From positions 1 to 18,799 of the forward strand of contig CASFPX010000025.1 of the NCBI GenBank assembly GCA_949296915.1: a stretch of 18,799 bases of DNA, written 5' to 3'. Shown piece after piece: positions 7,164 to 14,404 of the stretch; position 1 is the first letter of the stretch; each line of letters starts with the position of its first letter. The notes below the pieces were generated by a model. That model did not search any database and had not been told where the DNA came from. It saw only the letters and a program-made list of their open reading frames with translations. The position numbers and the translations under genes were made by a program. This DNA comes from Onthovicinus sp900555545 (lineage in GTDB: Bacteria; Bacillota; Clostridia; Oscillospirales; Acutalibacteraceae).

Positions 7164-9473
7164 TTATGCGGTATAAGTAATGGTAAAGCACGGGGAACGC
7201 ATGCGGCTATACCCCATGACATTTTCACGAAAATAGTTGCCTGATATGTCCGTATATGAATCGGGGTTAATCTGTATCCGCATTTGCCCCACATAGCCGA
7301 TCTCCGCGCTGACGGCACCATCCTGCGACAGGATGGTAAACCACTCCGCCGGATCACCGCCCATTGTCACCCCGAGTGCATCTTCCAAAATACCGGCCAT
7401 CTCCTGCGCCGTATAGGTCGTAGTCACCTGATACCGGTTCTGGCGGGTATCACCGGCACTGTCCACCGGAGTGAGATACGGGATCGCGCCGCCCCAAATT
7501 GTCCGCGAGTCCGCCGTTTTCCCCGCGCTCATGGCGTGAAACACGGCGTTGATCGGCTGCCCGTTATAGGTGACCATCTGGCCATAGACTGTCTGAACGG
7601 CATTGCGCACTTTTTCCGACACCTTTGTAATATCGCTCACACTCGACATGCCGCCAATACTGTTGCCGTGATTGCGTGCGTAAGTGTAAGCCGCGACCGC
7701 CTGCGCCTTGAGCGCCTCCGGCTCAAAACTGGATCCCATCTCCTGCTGCACTACACGGGCGATATCGTCCGCGCTCGGGATCCCCGCCGTACCCGCTGCG
7801 GAATCCTGCACCAGCACCGTCCCAGGATAGTAGTGCGGCAGGATCCGATCATAGGTCCACCCCTCTTGGGCCAGTTCGTTTGCGCCGTACTGGCTCATGC
7901 CGACACCATGGCCGTAGCCATAGGTTGTAATCGTAAATGTCCCCTCAAAGTCCGCCGAAGGAGGATTCTCTTCATCGCCCGCGGGCTCCTGAGCATCGCC
8001 GTGGATCACCGGCGGCTCGGCCGGTTCCTCACCGCCGACGCCGCCCGCATCCTCCTGCCGGTTGCTCGGCTGCGTTACGGGAACAGCCGGCGCGGTCGAC
8101 TGTTCCTGGGTTGTCTTCTCCTCTGTCGTCTCCTCCGGCAGAGTTGTCGTCTCTATCTCCGGTTCCTCCGTCGTCTGCCAGGTTGTACGATAATAAGTCG
8201 TATCTACCGCATCGGCGGCGTTAAATGCAGAGGCCGACGGCTCCCGCAGGCACAGTCCCATCACCACACAGACCAGCACCAGCACACCTACGCAGATGCC
8301 CGTAATCAGTTTGACACGCTTGGGGATCCGGCAGGTTTTCGCCTCCTCGCGACTCCCGGCAACGATCACCGGGGAAGAAGCCGCCAGTTTCTGAACCGTC
8401 ATCCCGTCGGCCAGCTGTTCCACCGATTGGAACAGCTCACAGAACGATGCGATAACCAGCTGTTCCGGCCGTTCCCCCTCCTGCAAGTACAGGCGGCGCA
8501 CCTGGGCGCTCTCCCCGTCCGAAAGCGCGATATAGATAAACATCTCCTGCTCGGAGGTAAAAACATTGCTCACGGCGGCGCCGTAATCCGCCCCCTCTGC
8601 CTCCAGTGCACCCAATGCCAGATGAGCCACATATTCCCGCGGATTTTCACGGCCCCGATCGTATGTATAATCGCTGAAGAGGACGGGATCCCCTTCCTCT
8701 GCGGACATCTGTTCCATCAATTGACGCAACAGCGTGCTGCTCTTTGTCTGTGCAAAGGCAATCGTCTGCCCACTGTCCGCCAGATGCCTGCAGCCCTTGG
8801 CGCGCAAGGCGAAAAGTTTTTCCAGCGGAGCTGGGATACCTGAAGCCTCCTCTGCTGCGGGAGTGGCCGGAACAGCCGCCTCCGGTATCTCCGGCACTTC
8901 GGCCGGCACATCCGCTTCCATCTCCGGCTCATCCTCTATTTCCTGAGTATGCTCCGCCTCCCCGGAAGGAAGTGGAATCCCTGAAATACGGCTGAAATAT
9001 TGGCTCAACTCCCCGTCAATCAGCGCAGAGAGGCGATCTTTATCTGCTGCGAGGAAAACAATCCGCTGCCCGGCAGATTCCACAGCAAATCCGGAATAGA
9101 GGCCATCCCCCGTGGGGAATACCGCCGCCCCCTTCACCGCCAGTGCGTGTTCCTCCACCTGTTCCGGGGTCAACTGTCCAACGCCCTGGGCCAAGATCCT
9201 GCTCTTTAGTTCATCAGAACAGACAGCCGGGATTCCCAGCGCCGCAATCAATTTCTTTTTGCAGCGGAGGTAGTGGCGCGGGCTCACCGTCACCACTACC
9301 GTTCCGGCGGATTGGAGTTCACGGACCATTTCGGCAAACAGACTGGGAATATCCGCGCTGTATTGCAGACGGCAATCGCCGAACTTTTCCAGCATAGCGC
9401 GCAGCTCATGACAGGAACTGATAAAGCCGCGCTCCGCACAGTTGTCAGACATCGCCAACAAGCCGATTTTCAT
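7164..9473 (-). CDS. CinA-like / transmembrane / permuted SpoIID fusion protein
   Basis: This 769-residue protein has an unusual architecture. Residues 1-155 resemble the CinA N-terminal domain: in 110-152 I count 13 identities in 43 ungapped positions with CinA 118-160 encoded nearby. Residues 165-213 are an acidic Pro/Ala linker in place of the CinA middle domain. Residues about 216-352 resemble the CinA amidase domain, but the catalytic Ser-Cys-Thr and TGIAGP motifs are lost. A membrane helix spans 388-409 after a basic stretch, so the C-terminus should be outside. Residues 424-508 are a Thr/Glu/Pro-rich linker. Residues 510-769 are a SpoIID/LytB domain with the GYGHGVGMSQYGA...HYYPGT block (519-552) first, then EMGSSFEPEALKAQAVAAYTYA (candidate catalytic Glu578) and FHAMSAGKT (645-653). 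AAGGAGG precedes the ATG. It is probably an envelope peptidoglycan-acting protein, not the engulfment SpoIID itself. Confidence 0.85.
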   Translation of the reverse strand: MKIGLLAMSDNCAERGFISSCHELRAMLEKFGDCRLQYSADIPSLFAEMVRELQSAGTVVVTVSPRHYLRCKKKLIAALGIPAVCSDELKSRILAQGVGQLTPEQVEEHALAVKGAAVFPTGDGLYSGFAVESAGQRIVFLAADKDRLSALIDGELSQYFSRISGIPLPSGEAEHTQEIEDEPEMEADVPAEVPEIPEAAVPATPAAEEASGIPAPLEKLFALRAKGCRHLADSGQTIAFAQTKSSTLLRQLMEQMSAEEGDPVLFSDYTYDRGRENPREYVAHLALGALEAEGADYGAAVSNVFTSEQEMFIYIALSDGESAQVRRLYLQEGERPEQLVIASFCELFQSVEQLADGMTVQKLAASSPVIVAGSREEAKTCRIPKRVKLITGICVGVLVLVCVVMGLCLREPSASAFNAADAVDTTYYRTTWQTTEEPEIETTTLPEETTEEKTTQEQSTAPAVPVTQPSNRQEDAGGVGGEEPAEPPVIHGDAQEPAGDEENPPSADFEGTFTITTYGYGHGVGMSQYGANELAQEGWTYDRILPHYYPGTVLVQDSAAGTAGIPSADDIARVVQQEMGSSFEPEALKAQAVAAYTYARNHGNSIGGMSSVSDITKVSEKVRNAVQTVYGQMVTYNGQPINAVFHAMSAGKTADSRTIWGGAIPYLTPVDSAGDTRQNRYQVTTTYTAQEMAGILEDALGVTMGGDPAEWFTILSQDGAVSAEIGYVGQMRIQINPDSYTDISGNYFRENVMGYSRMRSPCFTITYTA

Positions 9474-9516
9474 TGGGTCTCCTCCTTATACGCTCCCGAC
9501 AGATTCCATCCCGCAC

Positions 9517-10611
9517 TTAGCCATTGATGCTCCAGCGATCGGCATCCTTATAGGGGTTCTCCTTGCCCTTTTTGTCATACCAAGCCTGTGGATAGCGCGG
9601 GTTGGGGTTGGCATAGGCCAAAGAGGTATCCACCGTCGGGTCCTCTCCGTCGCGTACCAGACGTCCCACCACAACCAGGCGCTCATCCGAGTAGTTGTAC
9701 GAACAGGTCGAGAGGGTGATGATCTTATCCGAGGAATTGATATCCACACCAGTCGTATATAGCTTGCGCTCGTCGACAGCTTTGATAAAGCTCTCAAAAG
9801 ATTCCTCACTCGGGAAGTTCGTATACAGGTAATCAAAGGCATACCCGTTGTCGGAGGCCGGATCCGCATTCGTCAGATAGACAGCATACACTTTCCATTT
9901 GGTATCCTCAAAAAGATTGTCAAAATCAATGATGGGGGATTCCTGGAACCCGGAGATGCTCAGATACTCCTTCAGGCTGGAGAAAATCATGTTATCGCGC
10001 ATGTAGTGGCCGTAGATGATTGTATTCTGATCATAGGGCCGCTCAATCGTATTGCGGTAATCCAGGAAGGGGTTGCCGTAGTCGGTATCCACCCCGAAAA
10101 AGTCACGGTACAGATAGTAATCGTTGTCATCGGCCTGAACGATCGGCAGGCTGATATTCTTCCCCTCGACTGTAAGCCAGCCGACAAAATCCTGATTAAG
10201 TGCGTAGTTTTTATAGAATTTAGCCTGCATTCCCTGCGGGAAATCAACATTTGGATAGAGTGCCTGCGCCTCCTCCAGCGTCAAATCGGCGCTCTCATCG
10301 ATCAATCCCTGGAGTTCATCCGTCTGATGGGAGCTCTGATAGCGGTCCACCAGGCGGTTTATCCCCCATGCCGCACAGCCGATCAGCACCAGAATCGCCA
10401 CAATCAGCAGGAGCTTGCGTACAATCTCAAGCGCCGGATCCCCCTTCCACGGGATGATGGACTTGACAAAGCGCTTGCCCCGGCTCTCCTTGGGCTTTGG
10501 CTTTTCCACCACGGCGGCCCAATCCGGCCGTTTCTCCGGGGTGGAGGCAGTGCTGTCCTGATTGTACTTGTTCATCCATTCCTCGTTGTTCCTGTTCTTA
10601 TCGTCGTTCAC
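9517..10611 (-). CDS. class B sortase
   Basis: This 364-residue transpeptidase should sit on the outer face of the membrane and join sorting-signal proteins to the cell wall or cross-bridge. A basic N-terminal tail (1-60) precedes a membrane helix at about 64-86, and the sortase fold follows from about 130. The catalytic triad is visible: His202 in IIYGHYMRDN, Cys303 in ITLSTCSY and Arg311 in SDERLVVVGR. The TLSTC form and the long helical insertion before the cysteine fit class B. About 45 residues after the catalytic domain, rich in Pro, Asn, Tyr and Trp (320-364), form a C-terminal extension. The start is GTG, supported by GGGAGG 8 bases upstream; an ATG 13 codons later has no such support. 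No protein in the window ends in a sorting signal, so its substrate is unknown. Confidence 0.92.
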   Translation of the reverse strand: MNDDKNRNNEEWMNKYNQDSTASTPEKRPDWAAVVEKPKPKESRGKRFVKSIIPWKGDPALEIVRKLLLIVAILVLIGCAAWGINRLVDRYQSSHQTDELQGLIDESADLTLEEAQALYPNVDFPQGMQAKFYKNYALNQDFVGWLTVEGKNISLPIVQADDNDYYLYRDFFGVDTDYGNPFLDYRNTIERPYDQNTIIYGHYMRDNMIFSSLKEYLSISGFQESPIIDFDNLFEDTKWKVYAVYLTNADPASDNGYAFDYLYTNFPSEESFESFIKAVDERKLYTTGVDINSSDKIITLSTCSYNYSDERLVVVGRLVRDGEDPTVDTSLAYANPNPRYPQAWYDKKGKENPYKDADRWSING

Positions 10612-10642
10612 GGTTAAAACCTCCCGTCATCATTTACAAGTG

Positions 10643-11911
10643 TCAAAGGGTTCCGATCTGATCCAAATGGCCCTGCAGGTACAGGCGAACCATGTCCAGT
10701 GCATTGGAGGAGGATACATAGCGATTATACTCTCGGCTCCCCTCTCCGGCGTGGCCGGTGGTCACCTTACGGATATAGGTATGTGTCCCATCTGTCAATG
10801 CCAGATAACTCAGCCCAGCAGGCTTTCCGCCCTCAGAGGGATCCGGCCCGGCGATCCCCGTTACGGAGACAGCGATATCCGCACCGCTCAGGCGGAAAAC
10901 GCCCACCGCCATCTGACGTGCAACGTCGGCGCACACCGCTCCCTGCTCCGCGAGTGTCTGTTCTGACACACCCAACAGTTTCTCCTTGATTTTATTGGCG
11001 TAGGAGACAATCCCACACTCAAAAACTTCCGATGCACCAGGGACCTCCGTGATCCGTTTGGCAATGTAGCCCGCCGTGCAGGATTCCGCAAGTGCAAGTT
11101 TTTTGCCGCTCTTTTTCAGTAGTTCCACGGCTGTATACTCAAGCCCCGGCGTATCCACGCCATAGATGAGGGATCCCAGGCGGTCACGAATCTCCCCCAC
11201 CACTTGGTCGCACATCGCCTCCGCCTGTTCACGCGAGTCCGCCTTAGCTGTCACGCGCAGGAGCGCCTCGCCCGACTTGGCGTATGGAGCAACCGTCGGG
11301 TTCTTTCGATCCAACAGATCGGACACCTGCGCCGCCATGGCCGACTCTCCGATACCAAAGGTGCGCACGGAACGGGACACGATCGCCCCATGCGCATATT
11401 TTTCCATCAGATAAGGGCGCACACCCTCGATAAACATCGGATTGAGCTCGCGCGGCGGGCCGGGCAACAAGATAACGCACTTGCCGTCCCGCTCAACAGC
11501 ACAGCCCGGCGCCGTACCACGGCTATTGTAAAAGACCACACCGCCCTCCGGTACCAGCGCCTGCTTGCGATTGATATCGGCCATCGGGGTTCCGCGCCGC
11601 CTGAAATATTCTTCGATCCACGCGAGCGCACGTGCATCCTCCCGCAGGGGGACACCCATCGTCTCACAGCAAACTTCCTTTGTCAAATCGTCCTTGGTGG
11701 GGCCCAGGCCACCGCTCAGGATTACGATATCGCTGCGTGAGAGGGCGCGCCGGAGCGTATCCGTCAGCCGTTCCCGGTTGTCGCCGACTACGTCCGTATA
11801 CAGCACGTCAATCCCAAGCGCCGCCAGTTCCCGGGAGAGGAACTGCGCATCCGTATTCACGATATCCCCCAGCAGGATCTCCGTCCCCACGCTGATAAGT
11901 TCACAATTCAT
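10643..11911 (-). CDS. cinA: CinA, pyridine-nucleotide repair/salvage (NMN deamidase) family
   Basis: This 422-residue cytoplasmic protein has the full CinA architecture. The N-terminal MoaB/molybdopterin-binding-like domain (COG1058, about 1-170), linked in the family to ADP-ribose hydrolysis, shows ISVGTEILLGDIVNTDA, ILSGGLGPTKDD (64-75) and the GTAPGCAVE...LLPGPPREL block (132-156). A short middle domain follows, then the C-terminal PncC domain (about 260-412), which deamidates nicotinamide mononucleotide to nicotinate mononucleotide. That domain carries ALAESCTAGYIA (catalytic Ser277), ECGIVSYAN and SVTGIAGPDPSEGG (349-362). The gene lies 30 bases after thiI and 31 before the sortase gene, inside the operon. 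The region before the ATG at 11911 has only a weak ribosome binding site. Degenerate copies of both CinA domains occur in the SpoIID fusion protein two genes downstream. Confidence 0.96.
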   Translation of the reverse strand: MNCELISVGTEILLGDIVNTDAQFLSRELAALGIDVLYTDVVGDNRERLTDTLRRALSRSDIVILSGGLGPTKDDLTKEVCCETMGVPLREDARALAWIEEYFRRRGTPMADINRKQALVPEGGVVFYNSRGTAPGCAVERDGKCVILLPGPPRELNPMFIEGVRPYLMEKYAHGAIVSRSVRTFGIGESAMAAQVSDLLDRKNPTVAPYAKSGEALLRVTAKADSREQAEAMCDQVVGEIRDRLGSLIYGVDTPGLEYTAVELLKKSGKKLALAESCTAGYIAKRITEVPGASEVFECGIVSYANKIKEKLLGVSEQTLAEQGAVCADVARQMAVGVFRLSGADIAVSVTGIAGPDPSEGGKPAGLSYLALTDGTHTYIRKVTTGHAGEGSREYNRYVSSSNALDMVRLYLQGHLDQIGTL

Positions 11912-11941
11912 AATAATAGAATGCCCCGTTTCACTGTTTTA

Positions 11942-13108
11942 TCAGTAGATCATTTTAAATTTGGTATCCGCCACCGCTCTTGCAATCATCTCGTCCCATT
12001 CAACCGCGGCCTCCACCCGTTCCAGCTGCTCCACCGTCGGGCGCGTACGCGGATGGCGGGGCGTGAAAACGGTACAGCAGTCCTCGTACGGCAGGGAGGA
12101 GAGTTCAAATGTATCAATCATGCGGGAGATCCGTACAATCTCGTCTTTATCCATTCCGATCAGAGGCCGAAGGACGGGCATCTGTGCCACAGCATCCGTG
12201 CAGCCGAGCGCGTAGACTGTCTGGCTGGCCACCTGCCCCAAGCTCTCCCCGGTAATCAGGGCCGAGCAGTTGTCCTGCTGCGCGACAGTTCCGGCAATGC
12301 GCATCATCATCCGCCGCATTACAAGTGTGAAAAACTCCTCCGGGCAACGGTCGCGGATCGTCTCCTGAATCTCGGTAAACGGCACCGTAAACAGGGCGAC
12401 CCGCCCACTGTACACTGCCACCTTGGAGAGCAGGTCGTGCACTTTCTTCTCCGCCATGGGGGAGGTGTATGGAGGGGAGGCAAAGTGGATCCCCGTCAGC
12501 GCAAGGCCGCGCTTGGCCATCATCCAGGCGGCAACCGGGCTGTCAATCCCGCCGGAGATCAGCACCGCGCCGCGCCCCGAGCTGCCGGTCGGCATCCCGC
12601 CCGCCCCGCGCACCTGCGGGCCGTGGATAAAGATATAGTGATCACGCACCTCGATCATTACGGTAAAATCGGGATTGCGCACATCCACACTCAAGTTTTT
12701 AAAACGCCGCAGCAGATAGCCGCCCGTCTGGGCGCAGATCTCCGGCGACTTGAGCGGGAACAGCTTATCGGACCGCTTGGCCTCCACCTTAAACGTCCGG
12801 ACAGACCGGAGTGTCGGAGCCAGATATTCCGCCGCCAGGGCGAGCATCTGCTCCATCTCCTTGGGCGCGGCCGCTGCGCGGGAGTACCCCGCGATACCAA
12901 AGATTTTGCCGATCCGGCTGCACGCCTCATCCAGGTCAAAACCCTCGCCGGGCTCCACCATGATGGTGGACTGGGACTTGCGGATCTCAAAATCGCCGAG
13001 CTCCTTCAGCCTGCGGCGGATGTTGCCCATCAGCATATCCTCAAAGGTGGAGCGGTTGAGGCCCTTGAGCGCCAGCTCCCCGTTTTTAATCAATATGATT
13101 TCCTTCAT
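11942..13108 (-). CDS. thiI: tRNA 4-thiouridine synthetase ThiI (short form without rhodanese domain)
   Basis: This 388-residue enzyme adenylates uridine 8 of tRNA and transfers sulfur to it, giving 4-thiouridine; in some bacteria it also feeds thiamine thiazole synthesis. An N-terminal ferredoxin-like region (KNGELALKGLNRSTFE) and a THUMP domain (about 55-165) precede the PP-loop ATPase with SGGIDSPVAAWMM (185-197). Later motifs are ALITGESLGQVASQT (284-298), PVLRPLIGMDKDEIV and YEDCCTVF (341-348), whose cysteines lie where the family has a sulfur-handling cysteine. The rhodanese domain of the E. coli enzyme is absent, as in many Firmicutes, where a dedicated cysteine desulfurase hands sulfur over directly. 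That partner is the preceding gene, whose stop overlaps this start by 4 bases. TGAGGAG precedes the ATG. Confidence 0.96.
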   Translation of the reverse strand: MKEIILIKNGELALKGLNRSTFEDMLMGNIRRRLKELGDFEIRKSQSTIMVEPGEGFDLDEACSRIGKIFGIAGYSRAAAAPKEMEQMLALAAEYLAPTLRSVRTFKVEAKRSDKLFPLKSPEICAQTGGYLLRRFKNLSVDVRNPDFTVMIEVRDHYIFIHGPQVRGAGGMPTGSSGRGAVLISGGIDSPVAAWMMAKRGLALTGIHFASPPYTSPMAEKKVHDLLSKVAVYSGRVALFTVPFTEIQETIRDRCPEEFFTLVMRRMMMRIAGTVAQQDNCSALITGESLGQVASQTVYALGCTDAVAQMPVLRPLIGMDKDEIVRISRMIDTFELSSLPYEDCCTVFTPRHPRTRPTVEQLERVEAAVEWDEMIARAVADTKFKMIY

Positions 13109-14235
13109 CTTTTTCTCCTCATCGTTTTTAATGCGTCCTCCACCCCGGTGAGCAGATAATCAATCTCCTCCACGGTGGTGTCGTGTGAAAGGCTGATGCG
13201 GATCGCGCTGTCGATCCTGCGGGGTTCTAAGCCGCATGCGGACAGCACATGGCTGCGGTGCCCGCTCGAACAGGCCGAGCCGCTGGACACGCAGATCCCC
13301 CTGGCGGACAGGAAGTTCATCATCGGCTGCGACGGAATCCCAAGAAAAGAGACATTGACAATATACGGCATCGCGTCCGCAGGGGAGTTTATCACGACAT
13401 CCTCCATAGTGGACAGCTCCTGCGTCAGATGATCCCGCAGCCTTTCTACCTCCACCCAGGATTTTTTCCAATCCGGGAGCGCGCGCGCCGCCGCCGCAAA
13501 TCCGGCGATACCAGGCAGGTTCTCCGTACCACAGCGGACCTGCTTCTCCTGATGGCCGCCGAACACGCGGGGATGCAGGCGGATCCCCCGCCGGATGTAC
13601 AACGCCCCCACACCCTTGGGGCCATGGATTTTGTGAGAACTGATCGTGACCAGGTCCGCATGCAGGCGGGCTGGGCGCACCTCCATTTTACCAAAAGCCT
13701 GCACACAGTCACAGTGCGTGGCCAAGCGGGGGTTTTTACGTTTGGCGGCCTCAAACAGAGCCGCCACCGGCTGCACCGTCCCCAGTTCGTTATTGACCAG
13801 CATAACGGAGAGCAGCTCCGTACGTTCATTTACATGGGCAAGCACTACTTCAGAATCGATCCGCCCGCCGCGGTCCACCGGCGCAAAAAAGACGTCGCAC
13901 CCACTGTCGCCGAGCACGCGCACCGGCTGCTCCACACTCGGATGCTCCACCGGAGTGGAAATCACGCCGCCGCGCCTTCCACCGTGTTCCATCACGCCGA
14001 AAACAGCCATGTTGTTGCTCTCTGTCCCACCGGAGGTAAAGAACACCTCTTCGCCGCTGCATCCGAGCATCCGGGCCAGCGTGCTGCGCGACTCCTCCAG
14101 GATCTCATTGGCCTGAAAGCCCAGCGTGTGCAGCGAGGACGGATTCCCATACTGCCGGGTGAGAACCTCGTACATCTTATCCGCCGCCTGTTTGCAGACG
14201 CGCGTTGTGGCGCTGTTATCCAGATATGCGAACAC
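13105..14235 (-). CDS. cysteine desulfurase (NifS/IscS family), ThiI partner
   Basis: This 376-residue pyridoxal-phosphate enzyme removes sulfur from cysteine as an enzyme persulfide. It shows LDNSATTRV, YGNPSSLH, FTSGGTESNN (66-75), the ring-stacking His98 in VEHPSVE, the Schiff-base Lys202 in ISSHKIHGPKG, the loop RCGTENLPGIAGF and the catalytic Cys322 in SSGSACSSG. Length and layout fit the NifZ/NifS-like enzymes found beside thiI in Firmicutes, so its main acceptor is probably ThiI and not an IscU scaffold; no scaffold gene is present. The start is GTG with AGGAGG 8 bases upstream; no better start is available. It is first in the long operon, with a sigma-A-like promoter about 40 bases before the start. 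Confidence 0.94.
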   Translation of the reverse strand: MFAYLDNSATTRVCKQAADKMYEVLTRQYGNPSSLHTLGFQANEILEESRSTLARMLGCSGEEVFFTSGGTESNNMAVFGVMEHGGRRGGVISTPVEHPSVEQPVRVLGDSGCDVFFAPVDRGGRIDSEVVLAHVNERTELLSVMLVNNELGTVQPVAALFEAAKRKNPRLATHCDCVQAFGKMEVRPARLHADLVTISSHKIHGPKGVGALYIRRGIRLHPRVFGGHQEKQVRCGTENLPGIAGFAAAARALPDWKKSWVEVERLRDHLTQELSTMEDVVINSPADAMPYIVNVSFLGIPSQPMMNFLSARGICVSSGSACSSGHRSHVLSACGLEPRRIDSAIRISLSHDTTVEEIDYLLTGVEDALKTMRRKR

Positions 14236-14274
14236 GTGTGCGGCCTCCTTCTATAAAAAGTTATATTCTTATTT

Positions 14275-14303
14275 ATTATACATCATTTAGCTTTTGCACG
14301 CAA
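14275..14303 (-). promoter_or_regulatory. sigma-A promoter of the desulfurase-to-lacZ operon
   Basis: On the minus strand TTGCGT (14298-14303) and a perfect TATAAT (14275-14280) are separated by 17 bases. The start codon of the desulfurase gene lies about 40 bases downstream of the -10 box. This is the best promoter-like sequence I see for the six minus-strand genes that follow, and I found no terminator between them. Confidence 0.65.
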
Positions 14304-14320
14304 TAACGGCCCGTAAAGAT

Positions 14321-14349
14321 GTATATTTTAAAATTTCAAGCAAAAAATA
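14321..14349 (+). promoter_or_regulatory. candidate forespore (sigma-G-like) promoter of ypeB
   Basis: GTATA (14321-14325) matches the sigma-G -35 pattern GHATR. After 17 bases comes AAAAATA (14343-14349), a partial match to CATnHTA. The sleB gene has the same arrangement at 218-246, and both -10-like boxes sit in AAAAAATAAYGC. This is a sequence resemblance only; AT-rich DNA can give such matches by chance. Confidence 0.3.
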
Positions 14350-14404
14350 ACGCCATAATCATTATTGGCAACCCGACTTATTAAGGAAAGGATGAGTCAT
14401 CTCC

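Noticed and set aside
5431..7176. Open reading frame of 581 codons on the plus strand
   Set aside because: It is antisense to lacZ, whose domains and catalytic motifs are unmistakable. The frame has no ribosome binding site and its translation is low-complexity, typical of a shadow frame in GC-rich DNA.
7141..7191. Longer lacZ start at 7191
   Set aside because: It would overlap the end of the preceding gene, and the ATG at 7140 has a much better ribosome binding site.
7284..8843. Open reading frame of 519 codons on the plus strand
   Set aside because: It is antisense to the CinA/SpoIID fusion gene, with Arg/His-rich translation and no family features.
7164..9473. Calling this gene the engulfment gene spoIID
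   Set aside because: The permuted domain order, the CinA-like N-terminal half and the operon context differ from the sporulation spoIID locus, so the gene name would mislead.
11921..13159. Open reading frame of 412 codons on the plus strand
   Set aside because: Antisense to thiI; the translation is His/Arg-rich without recognisable motifs.
13249..14256. Open reading frame of 335 codons on the plus strand
   Set aside because: Antisense to the cysteine desulfurase gene, whose PLP and cysteine motifs are clear.
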